Source: Euglena gracilis
Taxonomy: Eukaryota; Euglenida; Euglenophyceae; Euglenales
Assembly (NCBI GenBank): GCA_039621445.1
Contig: CP154954.1
Span: forward strand, 41,285,572 to 41,349,571
DNA: 64,000 nucleotides
Direction: 5' to 3'
The notes below the pieces were generated by a model. It searched no databases, had not been told where the DNA came from, and was given only the letters and a program-made list of their open reading frames with translations. This document shows positions 46,486 to 57,410 of the stretch, piece after piece. The translations under genes and the position numbers were made by a program. Every line of letters begins with the position of its first letter. Positions within the stretch are counted from its first letter, which is position 1.

Positions 46486-46608
46486 TTAAAAGCACTCAAT
46501 ATTGTCATTCTTGACCTCGTGAGAGACATCACCTTCATAACAATCATCATCCAAATCTTCGGCATTGTCTTTGTCCAAGTATTCAATTGTTTCAACATCA
46601 GGTTCCAT
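46486..46608 (-). CDS. Acidic reading frame, copy 3 (40 codons)
   Basis: It reads MEPDVETIEYLDKDNAEDLD then CYEGDVSHEVKNDNIECF before TAA. Relative to copy 1 it has one in-frame codon gain (the A in NAED), substitutions and no frameshift within 40 codons. The frame ends where the copy joins unrelated sequence (CGGTTTAAAAG). The preceding 22-codon frame is also present. The family is unrecognised. Confidence 0.35.
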   Translation of the reverse strand: MEPDVETIEYLDKDNAEDLDDDCYEGDVSHEVKNDNIECF

Positions 46609-46719
46609 CCAAAGAATGGTAATTGCTCAATCTCAATAAATGATCATTTCTTGCAATGAATCTGGAGAAGGTGCGGAAGGTGCGTCACATGCATAGGGCA
46701 TGGTTTGGGTCACAGGGAA

Positions 46720-47849
46720 CACCACATTTTCGGTTGCAAAGTTTGCCGAACCCAAGATACGGGAAAAATTTTGGACCTGAAGGCAGAGGGGGGAGGAGTC
46801 CTACGGAAAATACAGCATGGGGCGGTCCACTTCCACCAGTCCCCTCCACCCGTGCAAAAGACCCAAAATCAAATAACTTTCCATCGTCTTCCACAGGTCT
46901 GGTGGGGGTGGTTCACCCCACCCGAGGTCAACCCGGCCGGGGTAATAAATGAGAGGTGGCTCGGACACCCCCCCACCCCTGGAGGGGGGTTGGGTCGAAT
47001 TTGCAAAAAAAAAGTTCTGGCGCTTTGCGCAGGAAATGTGTTCTGGGCCTGGCAAAACCCAAAAATCGCATCTTTGCGCGCTTTTTTGTGTTTTCTGGCG
47101 CGAGTTTTTGGGGGGTTTCCGGGGGTCCTGGACCCCGCCTCCCCACCCCCCCACAAAACCACCGTTCACCAAAGGAAAGTTTTGTCCTGAAAATCGGCAC
47201 CCTGGTAACACGGGAAGGTCTGCTGGGGGGGGGGGGTGGCCTGGGGTTGGAAGCATGCAAGGACTCCATCAACTTCCGGGGCAGCGCCACACCTTCAGGC
47301 CTTCAGGCGTCCGGGGGCAACGCCATGGGCACCGCAGCACGGCCGGCTCCTTCGCCCGCTCGCTGCGCTGCGCTGCAGGCCAGCGACGTCCCAGTGCGCG
47401 GCGGGCCCGAGGGGTCCGGGGCCCGCTTCTTCAGTGGCGCCGCTGCTGCCTGGTGATCCCCAATGGATGCCCCACGGAACCGGACACAAAAAAAAGCAAC
47501 AAAAAACGGAGAAAATGCTGTCCGAGAAACCTGCCTAACCTGCAGGGGGGGGGGGAATCGGTTGCTCCGAAAGCCACAAAAGCGGGAAACGCACAAACCA
47601 CCCCCCGATTGGTGGGTGCCACCAATTCTGGCCCAACACTGACCACCACCAAACATCAGCAAGGTTATCAGGATGGGTCAACTTCGCACAATGAAACTGC
47701 TGGCCAGGCACTTATAACCTGCCTTAAATCTCTACAGTGCCCGTTCAAAGGTGCCGAGGAGGGCATTTGCTTTGGTCGAGTGGCTGCTGCCCACCTGAGG
47801 CCATCTCTCAACACTAGCCTTCAGCTGCCAGTCATTTGCTTCCTTCGTT
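46720..47849. other. Unrecognised GC-rich region without a clear gene
   Basis: Several frames over 100 codons exist, on both strands and overlapping. The longest on the plus strand begins near 46949 and runs into the minisatellite, so it has no consistent composition or recognisable domain. A weak GC hairpin lies near 47027. I see no gene that I can support. Confidence 0.5.
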
Positions 47850-49990
47850 TGCAGCCATTTGCTTTGCTTTGGCCGCGCTGGCGACCGTTTGCTTGTTTCG
47901 ACCACGCCAACAGCCATTTGCTCGCTTCGACCACGCCGGCGGCCATTTGCTTGCTTTGACCCCGCCGGCGGCCATTTGCATGCTTCTGCCGCACCAGCGG
48001 TCATCTGTTCGGTTCAACCGCGCCAGAGGCCATTTGCCGCACCAGCGGTCATTTGCTTGCTTCTGCCGCACCAGCGGTCATTTGCTTGCTTCGCCTGCGC
48101 TGGCCATTTGCTTGGCTTCGACCGCGCCGGCCGCCATTTGTTTCGCCAACGGCCATTTGCTTGCTTCGGCCGCACCAGCGGACACTGACCATTTGCTTGC
48201 TTCGGCCGTGCTGTCGGCCATTTGCTCCCTTCGACCGCGCCGGTGGCCATTTGCTTGGCTTCGACTGCGCTGGCTGCCATTTGTTTGCTTCGACCGCGCC
48301 AATGGCCATTTGCTTGCTTCGGCTGCGACAGCGGCCATTTGCTTGGTTCGACCGTACCAGCGATCGTTTGCTTGCTTCTGCCGCACCAGCGGTCATTTGC
48401 TTGCTTCTGCCGCACCAGCGGCCATTTGCTTGCTTCGACCGTACCAGCGGCCATTTGCTTGCTTCTGCCACGCCTGCGGCCATTTGCTTGGTTCGACCGC
48501 ACCAGCAGCCATTTGCTTGCTTCTGCCGCACCAGCGGCCATTTGCTTGCTTCGACCGCACCAGCGGCCATTTGCTTGCTTCGACCGTACCAGCGGCCATT
48601 TGCTTGCTTCTGCCACGCCTGTGGCCATTTGCTTGGTTCGACCGTACCAGCGATCATTTGCTTGCTTCTGCCGCACCAGCGGCCATTTGCTTGCTTCGAC
48701 CGCACCAGCGGCCATTTGTTTGCTTCTGCCGCACCAGCGGCCATTTGCTTGCTTCTGCCACGCCTGCGGCCATTTGCTTGCTTCGGCTGCACCAGCAGCC
48801 ATTTGCTTGCTTCTGCCGCACCAGCGGTCATTTGCTTGCTTCGACCGCACCAGCGGCCATTTGCTTGCTTCTGCCGCGCCGGCTGCAATTTGCTTCGACC
48901 GTGCCATGTGTCTGCGCCGGCCATTTGCTTGCTTTGACCGCACAGCGGCCATTTGCTTGCTTCGGCCGCACCAGCGGCCATTTGCTTGCTTCGACCGCAC
49001 CAGCGGCCATTTGCTGGCTTTGACCGCACCAGCGGCCATTTGCTTGCTTCTGCCGCACCAGCGGTCATTTGCTTGCTTCTGCCGCGCCGGCTGCAATTTG
49101 TTTGCTTCGACCGCGCCATGTGTCTGCGCCGGCCATTTGCTTGCTTCGACCGCACCAGTGGCCATTTGCTTGCTTCTGCCGCACCAGCGGCCATTTGCTT
49201 GCTTCGACCGCACCAGCGGCCATTTGCTTGCTTCTGCCGCACCAGCGGCCATTTGCTTGCTTCGACCGCACCAGCGGCCATTTGCCGCACCAGCGGCCAT
49301 TTGCTTGCTTCGACCGCACCAGCGGCCATTTGCCGCACCAGCGGTCATTTGCTGGCTTCGACTGCACCAGTGGCCATTTGCTTGCTTCGACTGCACCAGC
49401 GGTCATTTGCTTGCTTCTGCCGCGCCGGCTGCAATTTGTTTGCTTCGACCGCGCCATGTGTCTGCGCCGGCCATTTGCTTGCTTCGACCGCACCAGCGGC
49501 CATTTGCTTGCTTCTGCCGCACCAGCGGCCATTTGCTTGCTTCTGCCGCACCAGCGGCCATTTGCTTGCTTCTGCCGCACCAGCGGCCATTTGCTTGCTT
49601 CGACCGCACCAGCGGCCATTTGCCGCACCAGCGGCCATTTGCTTGCTTCGGCCGCACCAGCGGTCATTTGCTGGCTTCGACCGCACCAGCGGTCATTTGC
49701 TTGCTTCTGCCAGACCAGCGGTCATTTGCTTGCTTCTGCCGCGCCGGCTGCCATTTGTTTGCTTCGACCGCGCCAACGGCCATTCGCTCGCTTCGACCAC
49801 GTCAGCGGCCGTTTGCTTGGTTCTACCGGACCAGCGGTCATTTGCTTGCTTCGGCCGCGCCATGCGTCTGCGTCGGCCATTTGCTTGCTTCGTCCGCGCC
49901 ATGCGTCTGCGTCGGCCATTTGCTTGCTTCGTCCGCGCCATGCGTCTGCGCCGGCTGCCATTTGCTTGCTTCGACCGCGCCGGACTTCCC
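47850..49990. repeat. 29-bp minisatellite, about 70 units
   Basis: The unit is GGCCATTTGCTTGCTTC followed by YGNCCGCACCAGC. The main alternation is TTCTGCCGC versus TTCGACCGC, and irregular units occur near 48890, 49110 and 49430 (CGCGCCATGTGTCTGCGCCG). A period of 29 is not a multiple of three, so each frame passes through all three phases and yields a 29-residue super-repeat. Long frames result on both strands (for example 48222-50012 plus, 48014-49396 minus). I do not take these as genes. Confidence 0.95.
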
Positions 49991-50012
49991 ACCTGCTTGG
50001 AACTACAACTAA

Positions 50013-51860
50013 ACATTCCAGTCACCCTGGGCCAATGGTTATACGCGCCTGGCCGGGACACCATTCGTCTGGTGGTGGCAGTATGTGGGCCCATTGGCAC
50101 CCTGGCAAAAGTTGCAAAAAAAAACTATCAATGCTGGAACGCCAGTGCCCAAATTTTGAGGAAAAGTGAAAAGTAAGAATTGCAAGCTTCAGCTTTGCAA
50201 AACTGTCACCTTTACTGCATGCAGATGGTGCTGAAAGGGAGTCTGGTGGTGGGGGGGGGTGCTTTAAAAAACTTCAAAGAAAATGCAGAAGGAAAATTTT
50301 CCTCCAAACATGGTAGCAAAATACCATTATTTTGGAGGAAGCCGCCAAATTTTCTTCTGGCCGGATTTCGCAGTGTCAAAAACTTGCTTGTCACATCTTC
50401 ATGCCAATCCCACATGAAAGCCAAGCAAAAAAAACCCAGCCAAACTGGATCCCTGGCACCCGGTTTGGCAATTCAACCCATTCTCTGCGGTATTCTTCAC
50501 CACTGAAACCCGGCACTGAGAGATGTGCAACACAACCTAATTAATAATTTACCATCCATGCATAAATTTTTGTGGAGGGATCGCCAGCTTGGGCTGGGGG
50601 TTGCCGACCGTCGTGCAGTCTGAAAAAAGGGGGACAAGAACTCTGGAACAGGAACAGCAGCAGAATCCATGCAGGAGGTGCCCACCATGGCGGTTCGAAA
50701 ACGGAAAACCCTTCAGAACCAGCTGGCCACATGTCATTTCAGATCAGAACCCCCCGGAGCGGGAGTGGCATTTTCAAATGCTATTGTTTTGATTTTTTGA
50801 GGAATAAATCTAACTGGCGTCAAACCTCAACAAATGGCAACAAAGCCCGAAAGCAAGACAATAATGCACGTATTATTCATCTTTGCCACAAAATGAGCAT
50901 GCATATTCGCAAATATTCACAAATTTGCACTGCAATGCCGAAAACCTGTAACCATATACCAATTGAAAAGTCAGCAAATTACCCCCCTGTCACCCTGCCA
51001 GCTGGGGACCCAAAGACCCATCTGCGCACCGCCCAGCTTCTGTGCAATGCAGTCACCCACACCTGGAAGTGGACGGGGGGAGGGAGGGGACCACGGCCGG
51101 GAGGGGGACGGGTTGCTGCCACTGCCCCGCCGCTTCAGCACCCCCTGCTCCCCACCACTAACCAGGAAAGCAAAAACTGGGACGTAAACAGCACAACTGC
51201 AATCCAATCGCAATTCTGTCACAGGGCAAATATTCTCAGATGTATGTGCATCCGTGTGTGCACGAAAACAGTTGGGGATGGCACAAAAAGCCAGGTGAAG
51301 GATTCAAAAAGAAAATGGTTCTGGACCACATTCGGGGGGGGGGGGATTTTATGCAAAATGGAAAAAAATTCCCGGCAATGGGAAAATGTACATCCCGTGG
51401 GAGCTCCTGAAGGATTTTGCAAGTTGCAGTTTGTGTTTTTTTTGCCCTGTTTGCATTTATTTGTGTTTTTGCGTCGCGCACGCTGTTTGAGGGTCCATTC
51501 ACTGGGGAGAGTGCTGTGGCCGCCCGCATCGTGAGAGGCCGACCTGAAAAGATGGATAAACAAATAAAATGGAGGGGAAGAACTACACAACCACAGGGGG
51601 GGAACAAATAAGAGTCCTCCATTCCAGAACGACTACACACCAGGGGGGGGGGCATGCACCAAGGTGCAAAAATAATTGCAAAAAAAAACGTGAACAGCAT
51701 GTAAACACCCCAGACTGCACACTTTTTTGCTGGAGAAGACAGAAAACTGTTGGCCACCTCCAGGGACTTTTTTTTCCACTTTGCAGCAGTATTTGAAATG
51801 CAACATGGTGCACGTTTTGGACTCTCTAACAAAACACATACCTCCCCCCCACAATGAACA
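50013..51860. other. Mostly single-copy DNA, no recognised gene
   Basis: The base composition is balanced and repeats are few. An in-frame but unrecognised reading frame (50572-51534) is listed separately. An overlapping minus-strand frame (51236-51901) is probably its shadow or chance. Exons of an intron-containing gene could be present, but I cannot identify any. Confidence 0.5.
50572..51534 (+). CDS. Unrecognised 320-codon open reading frame
   Basis: It is the longest frame in non-tandem DNA. Composition is mixed: a basic, K/N-rich middle, a G/R-rich tract near residues 168-180 from a G run, and a hydrophobic C-terminal stretch (FVFFLPCLHLFVFLRRARCL). There is no signal peptide, known motif or conserved copy elsewhere in the window. 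It crosses G runs at 51338-51347, which are prone to length error. It may be a chance frame. Confidence 0.15.
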   Translation: MEGSPAWAGGCRPSCSLKKGGQELWNRNSSRIHAGGAHHGGSKTENPSEPAGHMSFQIRTPRSGSGIFKCYCFDFLRNKSNWRQTSTNGNKARKQDNNARIIHLCHKMSMHIRKYSQICTAMPKTCNHIPIEKSANYPPVTLPAGDPKTHLRTAQLLCNAVTHTWKWTGGGRGPRPGGGRVAATAPPLQHPLLPTTNQESKNWDVNSTTAIQSQFCHRANILRCMCIRVCTKTVGDGTKSQVKDSKRKWFWTTFGGGGILCKMEKNSRQWENVHPVGAPEGFCKLQFVFFLPCLHLFVFLRRARCLRVHSLGRVLWPPAS

Positions 51861-51862
51861 CT

Positions 51863-52172
51863 AAGGTGACAATCCAGACGGTCCGAACGGGGGGCGTTCA
51901 TTGGGCATCAAATGTGCTTTCTGTGTGATACCTACCCCCCCCCTGGGAAACTGTCACCTGACAGGTTGGCCAGTACCGAAGACCCTGACAACTTCCTATA
52001 CTGACAGGTTGGCTAGTACCAGGGACCCTGACAGTTTCCCGGGCGGGACCCTGACAGGTTCTCGGGCATGACAGTTTCCCGGGGGAGGGGGTAGGTAAGG
52101 TTTCTGGTGACAATCTAGACGGTCCGAACACCCCCGCTCATTGGGCAAGGGCGTTCATTGGGCTTGGGGGGG
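51863..52172. repeat. Direct repeat pair GACAATCNAGACGGTCCGAA with GTTCATTGGGC
   Basis: GACAATCCAGACGGTCCGAA (about 51870) and GACAATCTAGACGGTCCGAA (about 52110) are each followed by a short G or C run and CATTGGGC. Between them lie a small TIR element and repeated ACAGGTTGGC and GACCCTGACAG words. The second copy ends in the doubled GTTCATTGGGC that also borders the telomeric block. Confidence 0.6.
51929..52097. mobile_element. 165-bp TIR element flanked by TA
   Basis: The element spans 51931-52095. CCTACCCCCCCCCTGGGAAA with CTGTC faces GACAGTTTCCCGGGGG with AGGGGGTAGG. TA lies on each side (51929-51930, 52096-52097). A TA target is the known habit of Tc1/mariner and related elements. The same CCTACCCCCCCCCT start is seen at 55427. 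There is no coding content. Confidence 0.65.
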
Positions 52173-52261
52173 GGGGCAAGAGCAGGAAAAAACGTGTCTT
52201 GCACGGTTTTTTCTTCAAAAAATGCCGGAAAAAGGTCTGTCTGGTAGGGATGGGGGGGGGG

Positions 52262-52372
52262 AGTGATTTTTATAGCCAGATTGCATCAAAGCCAAAAAAA
52301 AATGGGGGGGGTGCCAAAAAAAAATGCGACCAGCCCCCGGGGACCAGGTCAGCTGGGTTCCCCATCAAGGTA
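52262..52372 (-). repeat. Solitary reverse-oriented satellite fragment
   Basis: On the minus strand it contains TGGGGAACCCAGCTGACCTG, GTCCCCGGGGGCTGG and a TTTGGCACC-like stretch. It is a diverged piece of the ~200-bp satellite about 8.6 kb beyond the main array and in opposite orientation. A frame-free region (52373-52620) follows without a gene. Confidence 0.65.
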
Positions 52373-52920
52373 ATCAGGGGGCCACCAGCAGGGGGGAAAA
52401 AGACGCATCATTAACAACCAGTCATAACGTTCCTTTTCGGCAATTTCGTCCCTCTCTTTAGTTCTTCCAAAAACTTTTGCTCTCCTGTCGCAATTTGTCG
52501 GGATGTGTCGGGATTTGTTGGGATTTGTTGCTGGAAGTGCTGCCCTGCACCCACCAGGATTGGGGGAGGGGGGTCGATCCCCCACTGTCTATGGGGTTTG
52601 GGGATTCCCGTACTGCTGTGGGGGGGGGGGCTGCGAACCCTTGAGCAGAAGCCTGCTCCCTGTGGATGGGGCAATGCCAGGCGGCCTTGCGTTCAATGCA
52701 CAGGATACCTGACGGAGAGGCCGGCCAATGGTCGTTGGCGTTGCGGGGGCTGGGGAGTAGCCGGGGACTGGGGGCGCTGCCCGCACCCGCACCCGCACCC
52801 GCCGCTCAGACCGCCGCCGCCGCCGGCCGCAGCGTCTTCAGTGTCCCCTGGTCGTGCGCCGCAAGCCAAAGACATAGGGGGGGGGGGGGGGCGGCGCAGA
52901 CTGCGTGAGGTGGGGGCAAG

Positions 52921-52972
52921 GCGCAAGACAGAGACAGACAGACAGACAGAGAGAGAGAAAGAGAGAGAGCGA
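52921..52972. repeat. (GACA)/(GA) microsatellite
   Basis: GACAGACAGACAGACAGA passes into GAGAGAGAAAGAGAGAGAG. It is simple sequence. Confidence 0.95.
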
Positions 52973-53029
52973 AAGCCACCTCCAGGTGCTTAACGCCCCA
53001 TCAGTGTAGGCGACCGGGACCGCATTATT

Positions 53030-54470
53030 CCTTTTTATGAGGTTTATATGCAATCAAGCCCCCCCCAATGACGTCATTTCAAGGGGAAAACACCCAGCAA
53101 GCAGAAAACAAGAGACAGGGCACATAACACTTCTGACACTTGGGAAGCTGCCTTGAACTGTTGGATGACCACACTCAATACAATAATTGCCATGATTTGT
53201 TATCATTGGTGTGCATGTGTGTGCCAGCGCGCAAGTGCAAAGAAAGGAAGGGGATTTTGAGGAAGGGGGCGCAAACCAACCACAGAAATGTGGGCAGTGC
53301 CACGGGGCACTGGATTTGGAGGGGGTTGTTGGGTTGTGGTAGGGCCACGTTGTGAAAGGCCAACCCAATAATGGAGTGGAGAGAACAATCACATGGAAAA
53401 ATGCAACATCAAAGACCAAAGATCTCATGAAAACAAACAGACGATATGCTCAAAATAGCCCAAGAGAGCTAGCTACAAAATATATAAAACAACCAACCTT
53501 CATAAAATACAACTTGTAACAAAGAATCAAATCATTTTTTTTAATTGTTGAATTAAAAAAATTGTCATGATCAAATGAACATAAAATACCATATGTCTTT
53601 GAATACTTCAAATAAAGAACAAAAGAAAAACTGAGTCAACAACAGAAACAACCAAAAAAACTTGATGGCCACAAACGACTCCCACTGTTGCTGAATGATT
53701 GCAAATTGCAATGTCATCCACAAAATTTTTGAAAAGCACAAAATTGTGAGTGCCCTCGGACGATCCATGAGCGCCCACAGACAACCCACGAAATCATGGT
53801 TGTGAGCCACAAAGTGTTTTTTGGGGGTCTCCACTTGTAGCCATAAAAACTTTTGGTGCTCACAGGTGAACCATAAAAATATCACCTTGGTGACCACACT
53901 GGACATACATAGATTTGATGGTGAAACTATCACATTTTCTTTCCCAAACCCACCCCCCTTTCACTGACCCACCCCCCTTTCACTGACCCACCCCCCTTTC
54001 ACAGCACAGCAATGGATGTCGTTTGATGCCGTAACGTTTGATGGAATAATTGCACAAAAAATGAAAACCAATGGCCCATCACCATAGCCCTTTTAGTCCA
54101 GCCACCATATGACGGGAAGTGCCCAGGGCTCTTGGATCAAAGAGGGGGGAACACCATGGAACAAAAAAAAATGGAACAAAGAAACACCAAATTCTCATTC
54201 AAAGCTCCAAGAAAGCACTCTGACCTCTTTCCACAAGCTTGAAGTTGACTGGACATCGTTTTCAAAGCAATGAACAGGCCCCATGACCATCGTGCCTCAC
54301 AAAACTCTTCAAAACACCCCCACACAGCCCATTGAAAAAGCAATTCCTCATGCTCCACCTATTTGCACAAACAGACACCCCGAAATGACACCCCGGGCAC
54401 GGCAAATAAAAAGATGATGGTGGTGGTGAAGGTGCCGATGTTGTTGTAATCGAGGAAGGGGGAGGGAGGG
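53030..54470. other. AT-richer single-copy DNA, no recognised gene
   Basis: A 22-bp direct repeat, CCCACCCCCCTTTCACTGA, is present three times at 53948-54002. Minus-strand frames at 53571-53933 and 54137-54358 are phenylalanine/tryptophan-rich and unrecognised. Both sides of the region are repeat-rich. Confidence 0.45.
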
Positions 54471-54477
54471 AGGGTTG

Positions 54478-55240
54478 GGTGGCGGCTGAGGCGATCCTGG
54501 GAGCTGTCATTTCACCCCTGTGTGCCCAGCCCCCCCCCCCACCCCAACCCTGTCCCCCCGGGGCCCTACGCTATGTGACAGCCCCCGCCAGGCGGGGCAG
54601 TCAGGCGACAAACGAAGGGCCGGTTGGGAATCCCGGCTACGGTGTCCCCCCTCACCCCCCCCCTACGGCCCCGCTCCCAACCGGCCCTTCTCGCGGCGGA
54701 AGGCCAAGGGGGTCCCCCTTCCCCTTGGCCGCGGTCTGCCCGGTTTGCCAGGCCCCGGGCCCTGGCCCAGCCGCGCTTAGTGGCGCCGGGGCGCCGGGGG
54801 CAGTGGTGGGGGGCAGCCTCGGGGGCGGCCTCCTTTCCAGGCGGGAGGGGGATGGGGCATGGGAGGGAGGGGATGGGGGGTTGGGGGAGGGCTGGTGGGC
54901 AGCCCACATCGCTGTGGGCCGCCCGCCAACCCTGCCCCCGGCGTGCGTGCCAACCGCTGCGTGTCGTGGCCACCGTCCCCTTTCAAACCGGAGGGGGGGG
55001 AGAGGGCGCAAAGCAGGGGGGACTGATGGGGGGCCGGCATCCCTGTGGGCCACCCACCAGCCTCCCCCTGGGAGGGAGGGGAAACTGCGCTGGGAGGGAG
55101 GGGGCGTAGATCCCAAAAGCAAGGGGATGGGGAGAAAAAGAGGCCTGGCAGATGCGCTGGGTGGAGCTGAGGGGCCGGGGCTGAGGGGCTGCCCACCGCA
55201 GCCTGCAAGGTGGGAACTGCGCTGTTGGGCTGAACCCCCA
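54478..55240. other. GC-rich stretch with overlapping frames, no recognised gene
   Basis: Open frames exist on both strands across the same bases (plus 54479-55309, minus 54652-55350). They are dominated by P, G and A, as expected from GC-rich DNA. AACCGGCCCTTC-type inverted words occur (54617 and 54676). There are no domains or repeats that argue for a protein. Confidence 0.4.
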
Positions 55241-55424
55241 ATTTGCTGGGCTTCGTTTGGCATTTTCAAGGCTGGTATTGGGGGGGGATGTGGAATTCCC
55301 CCAAAATAGGATCTCGTCACAGAAAGAAAACCTTGTCTGTCACCCTGCAACAGAACCCATCCTTTTGGGTATCATGCGACCTTCTAAGGTCTGCTTCCAA
55401 AACCACCCCCCATGCCCTGATTTA

Positions 55425-55845
55425 TACCTACCCCCCCCCTAGTCGTATGACCGGGTTCCTGCAACCTGTGACCGGGGGGGGGGGGGGTGGTCATAACACC
55501 CCCATAACCTGCAACCTGTGACCGGGGGGTGGTCATAGATGAGGGGGCGGTCGTAGAAATATGTGAAAACTGTCCCAAAATGGCAGATTTACCCCCCCCA
55601 AAATGTCCCATTTTTCAAAAATCCGGCGCTTCGCGCCGGCAGGGGGGACCTTATTTTGGGGGGGTCCATTTCATGGATTTTTGCTCGGACCGGCCAGGGG
55701 GGGGACTTATTTTGGGGGGGTTAAATTTTTCGCAACCTGCAACCTGTGACCGGGGGGGGTGGTCATAACACCCCCATGACCTGCAACCTGTGACCGGGGG
55801 GGTGGTCATAAATGAGGGGTGGTCGTACGACTAGGGGGGGGGGTA
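55425..55845. mobile_element. 417-bp TA-flanked element built of GTGACCGGGG...GGTCAT modules
   Basis: The element spans 55427-55843. CCTAGTCGTATGACC near the left C run faces GGTCGTACGACTAGG near the right G run, and TA occurs at both edges (55425-55426, 55844-55845). Inside, AACCTGCAACCTGTGACCGG followed by GGTGGTCAT occurs four times, two in each arm. The centre has the perfect hairpin CCGGCGCTTCGCGCCGG (55623-55639). The right flank is diverged satellite (AAAATTGCCAAAATTTTGCT). Confidence 0.7.
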
Positions 55846-55960
55846 AAAATTGCCAAAATTTTGCTGTTCGGGGGGAGGCGGGCGGCAGTGGTTCTGGCAT
55901 TGATGGGGTTTTTGGCGGTGGGGAACCCAGCTGACCTGGTCCCGGGGGCTGGTTGCGCAT

Positions 55961-56244
55961 TTTGGCACCAGGGGTGTTTTTAAGACCAGGGGGGAGGGCC
56001 CCCACCCACCCCCTGGGGGGGACCCTCCCTGGGAGGGGGTCCCGGGGGGCTCACAAAAAAATGACCGAAAAAGCGCGAAAAGTGTTAAAAAAAATGCACA
56101 ATTTCAAAAATTTTCGGTGCCAAAGGCGCTGAAAAGTATATCCCACCCCCCTACGGGGGGACCCCCCCGGGTGGGGGGCTTGGCCGGACGACCCACCCTA
56201 CTCCCCCCCCCCGGGTCCATGACAAAAAAACCCCTGTTTGGCAC
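55961..56244. mobile_element. hAT-like MITE (CAGGGGTTTT family), 268 bp, inside a diverged satellite monomer
   Basis: The element spans 55969-56236. The left end CAGGGGTGTTTTTAAGACC faces the right end GACAAAAAAACCCCTG. TTTGGCAC is duplicated exactly (55961-55968, 56237-56244). Removing the insert restores the satellite order GCGCA-TTTTGGCAC-CCCCC. The central hairpin CGGTGCCAAAGGCGCTG (56115-56131) pairs through G-U. The host monomer spans 55846-56300. Confidence 0.92.
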
Positions 56245-56706
56245 CCCCCCGCTTTCCTGGCATTGAGGCAATCTGGCCCCTAAAACAACGCCCCCACACA
56301 CAAACACACACATACCACATAAAGCCCAGGGGGCTGTTTGCCAAGCTGCGGATGGAGCGCACATAACGGGGCTGCTGATAAAACCACGGGGAGCCTGTGA
56401 GGGGGAAATATTGAGGAGAGGCTTCCTCGAGTCCCCCCCCCCCTCTTACATCAAAGAAACGGAGTGGTTACAGGAACAGGCTATTGTCAGTTTCGATATT
56501 CCCAACCGTTCCACAGGAGAAACCACCACGGATCCCATGCATCCCAAAATCCGTCATTTGCCCAGGGCTTCAGATGATCAGGCACGATTCAGATTTTTGA
56601 GGCACCCCAGGGTGGACCCACCCCCACACGTGTTCCCTTCTCAAACACACAGAGACATTCCAATGGGGAGACACAACCTCTCAAATGACCATCAACAATG
56701 GAGAGG

Positions 56707-57410
56707 GTGTCAACCAGGGGTTTTTTTACCCTCCCCCCCCTATGTCCAATGACCGGTAACCTCTGTCCTCTGACCGGGGGGGTGGTCGTTGGACATAGGG
56801 TAATGACCAAAAAGGTGTCCTCTGACCGGGGGGGTGGTCGTTGGACATGGGGTCAAAAGAAAGTTGGTGGGTACCCGGGTTCCTATCCACCCAAAAATGC
56901 CCAAATTTTCCCTTCCGGTGCTTCGCGCCGAAAATTTTGGGCAATTTTGACAAATTTTTGTCCAAAAAGTGTCAAAATGGCATTTTGGCCAAATTTTTGG
57001 TCAATTTTTGGGCAAAATTTTTCGTCCCGGCGCTTCACGCCGGGACCAAAAATTTGGTCAAACCTCCGAAAAGGTGTCCTCTGACCGGGGGGGTGGTCAT
57101 TGGACATAGGGGGGTCGTTGGACATAGGGGGGGGGGTAAGACCGGGGGGGGGGGGCGGGGCCCCCCCCACCCAGCCCCCGGGGGCCCCCCGGGGGGGGGG
57201 GGGGAGGGGGGTCCGGGGGACCCACAAAAAAAATGGCCGAAAAATCGCGAAAAGTGCTAAAAATAGAATTTTGCGGCGCCGAAAAGTATATCCCACCCCC
57301 CTCCGGGGGGACCCCCCCGGGGGGGGGAGGGGGTCCGGCCGACCCACCCACCCTACCCCTCCCCCTCCCCCCCCCCGGGGTCCAAACTTAAAAAAATCCC
57401 TGGTGTCAAC
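56707..57410. mobile_element. hAT-like MITE (CAGGGGTTTT family) carrying a nested TA-flanked element
   Basis: The outer element spans 56715-57402. Its ends are CAGGGGTTTTTTTA and TTAAAAAAATCCCTG. GTGTCAAC flanks it at 56707-56714 and 57403-57410. The normal left arm TTTTTTTAAGACC is split by an insert at 56729-57136 that begins CCCTCCCCCCCCTATGTCC, ends GGACATAGGGGGGGG and is bordered by TA (56727-56728, 57137-57138). The insert holds repeated TCTGACCGGGGGGGTGGTC modules and two GC hairpins (56914-56930, 57026-57044). Confidence 0.9.

Noticed and set aside
48222-50012. 596-codon open reading frame as a repeat protein gene
   Set aside because: It follows from a 29-bp tandem repeat with few stops. 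Equally long frames exist in other phases and on the other strand, and no promoter, motif or unique domain is visible.
54479-55309. 276-codon frame as a proline/glycine-rich gene
   Set aside because: A frame of similar length lies on the other strand over the same GC-rich bases. Composition alone explains both.
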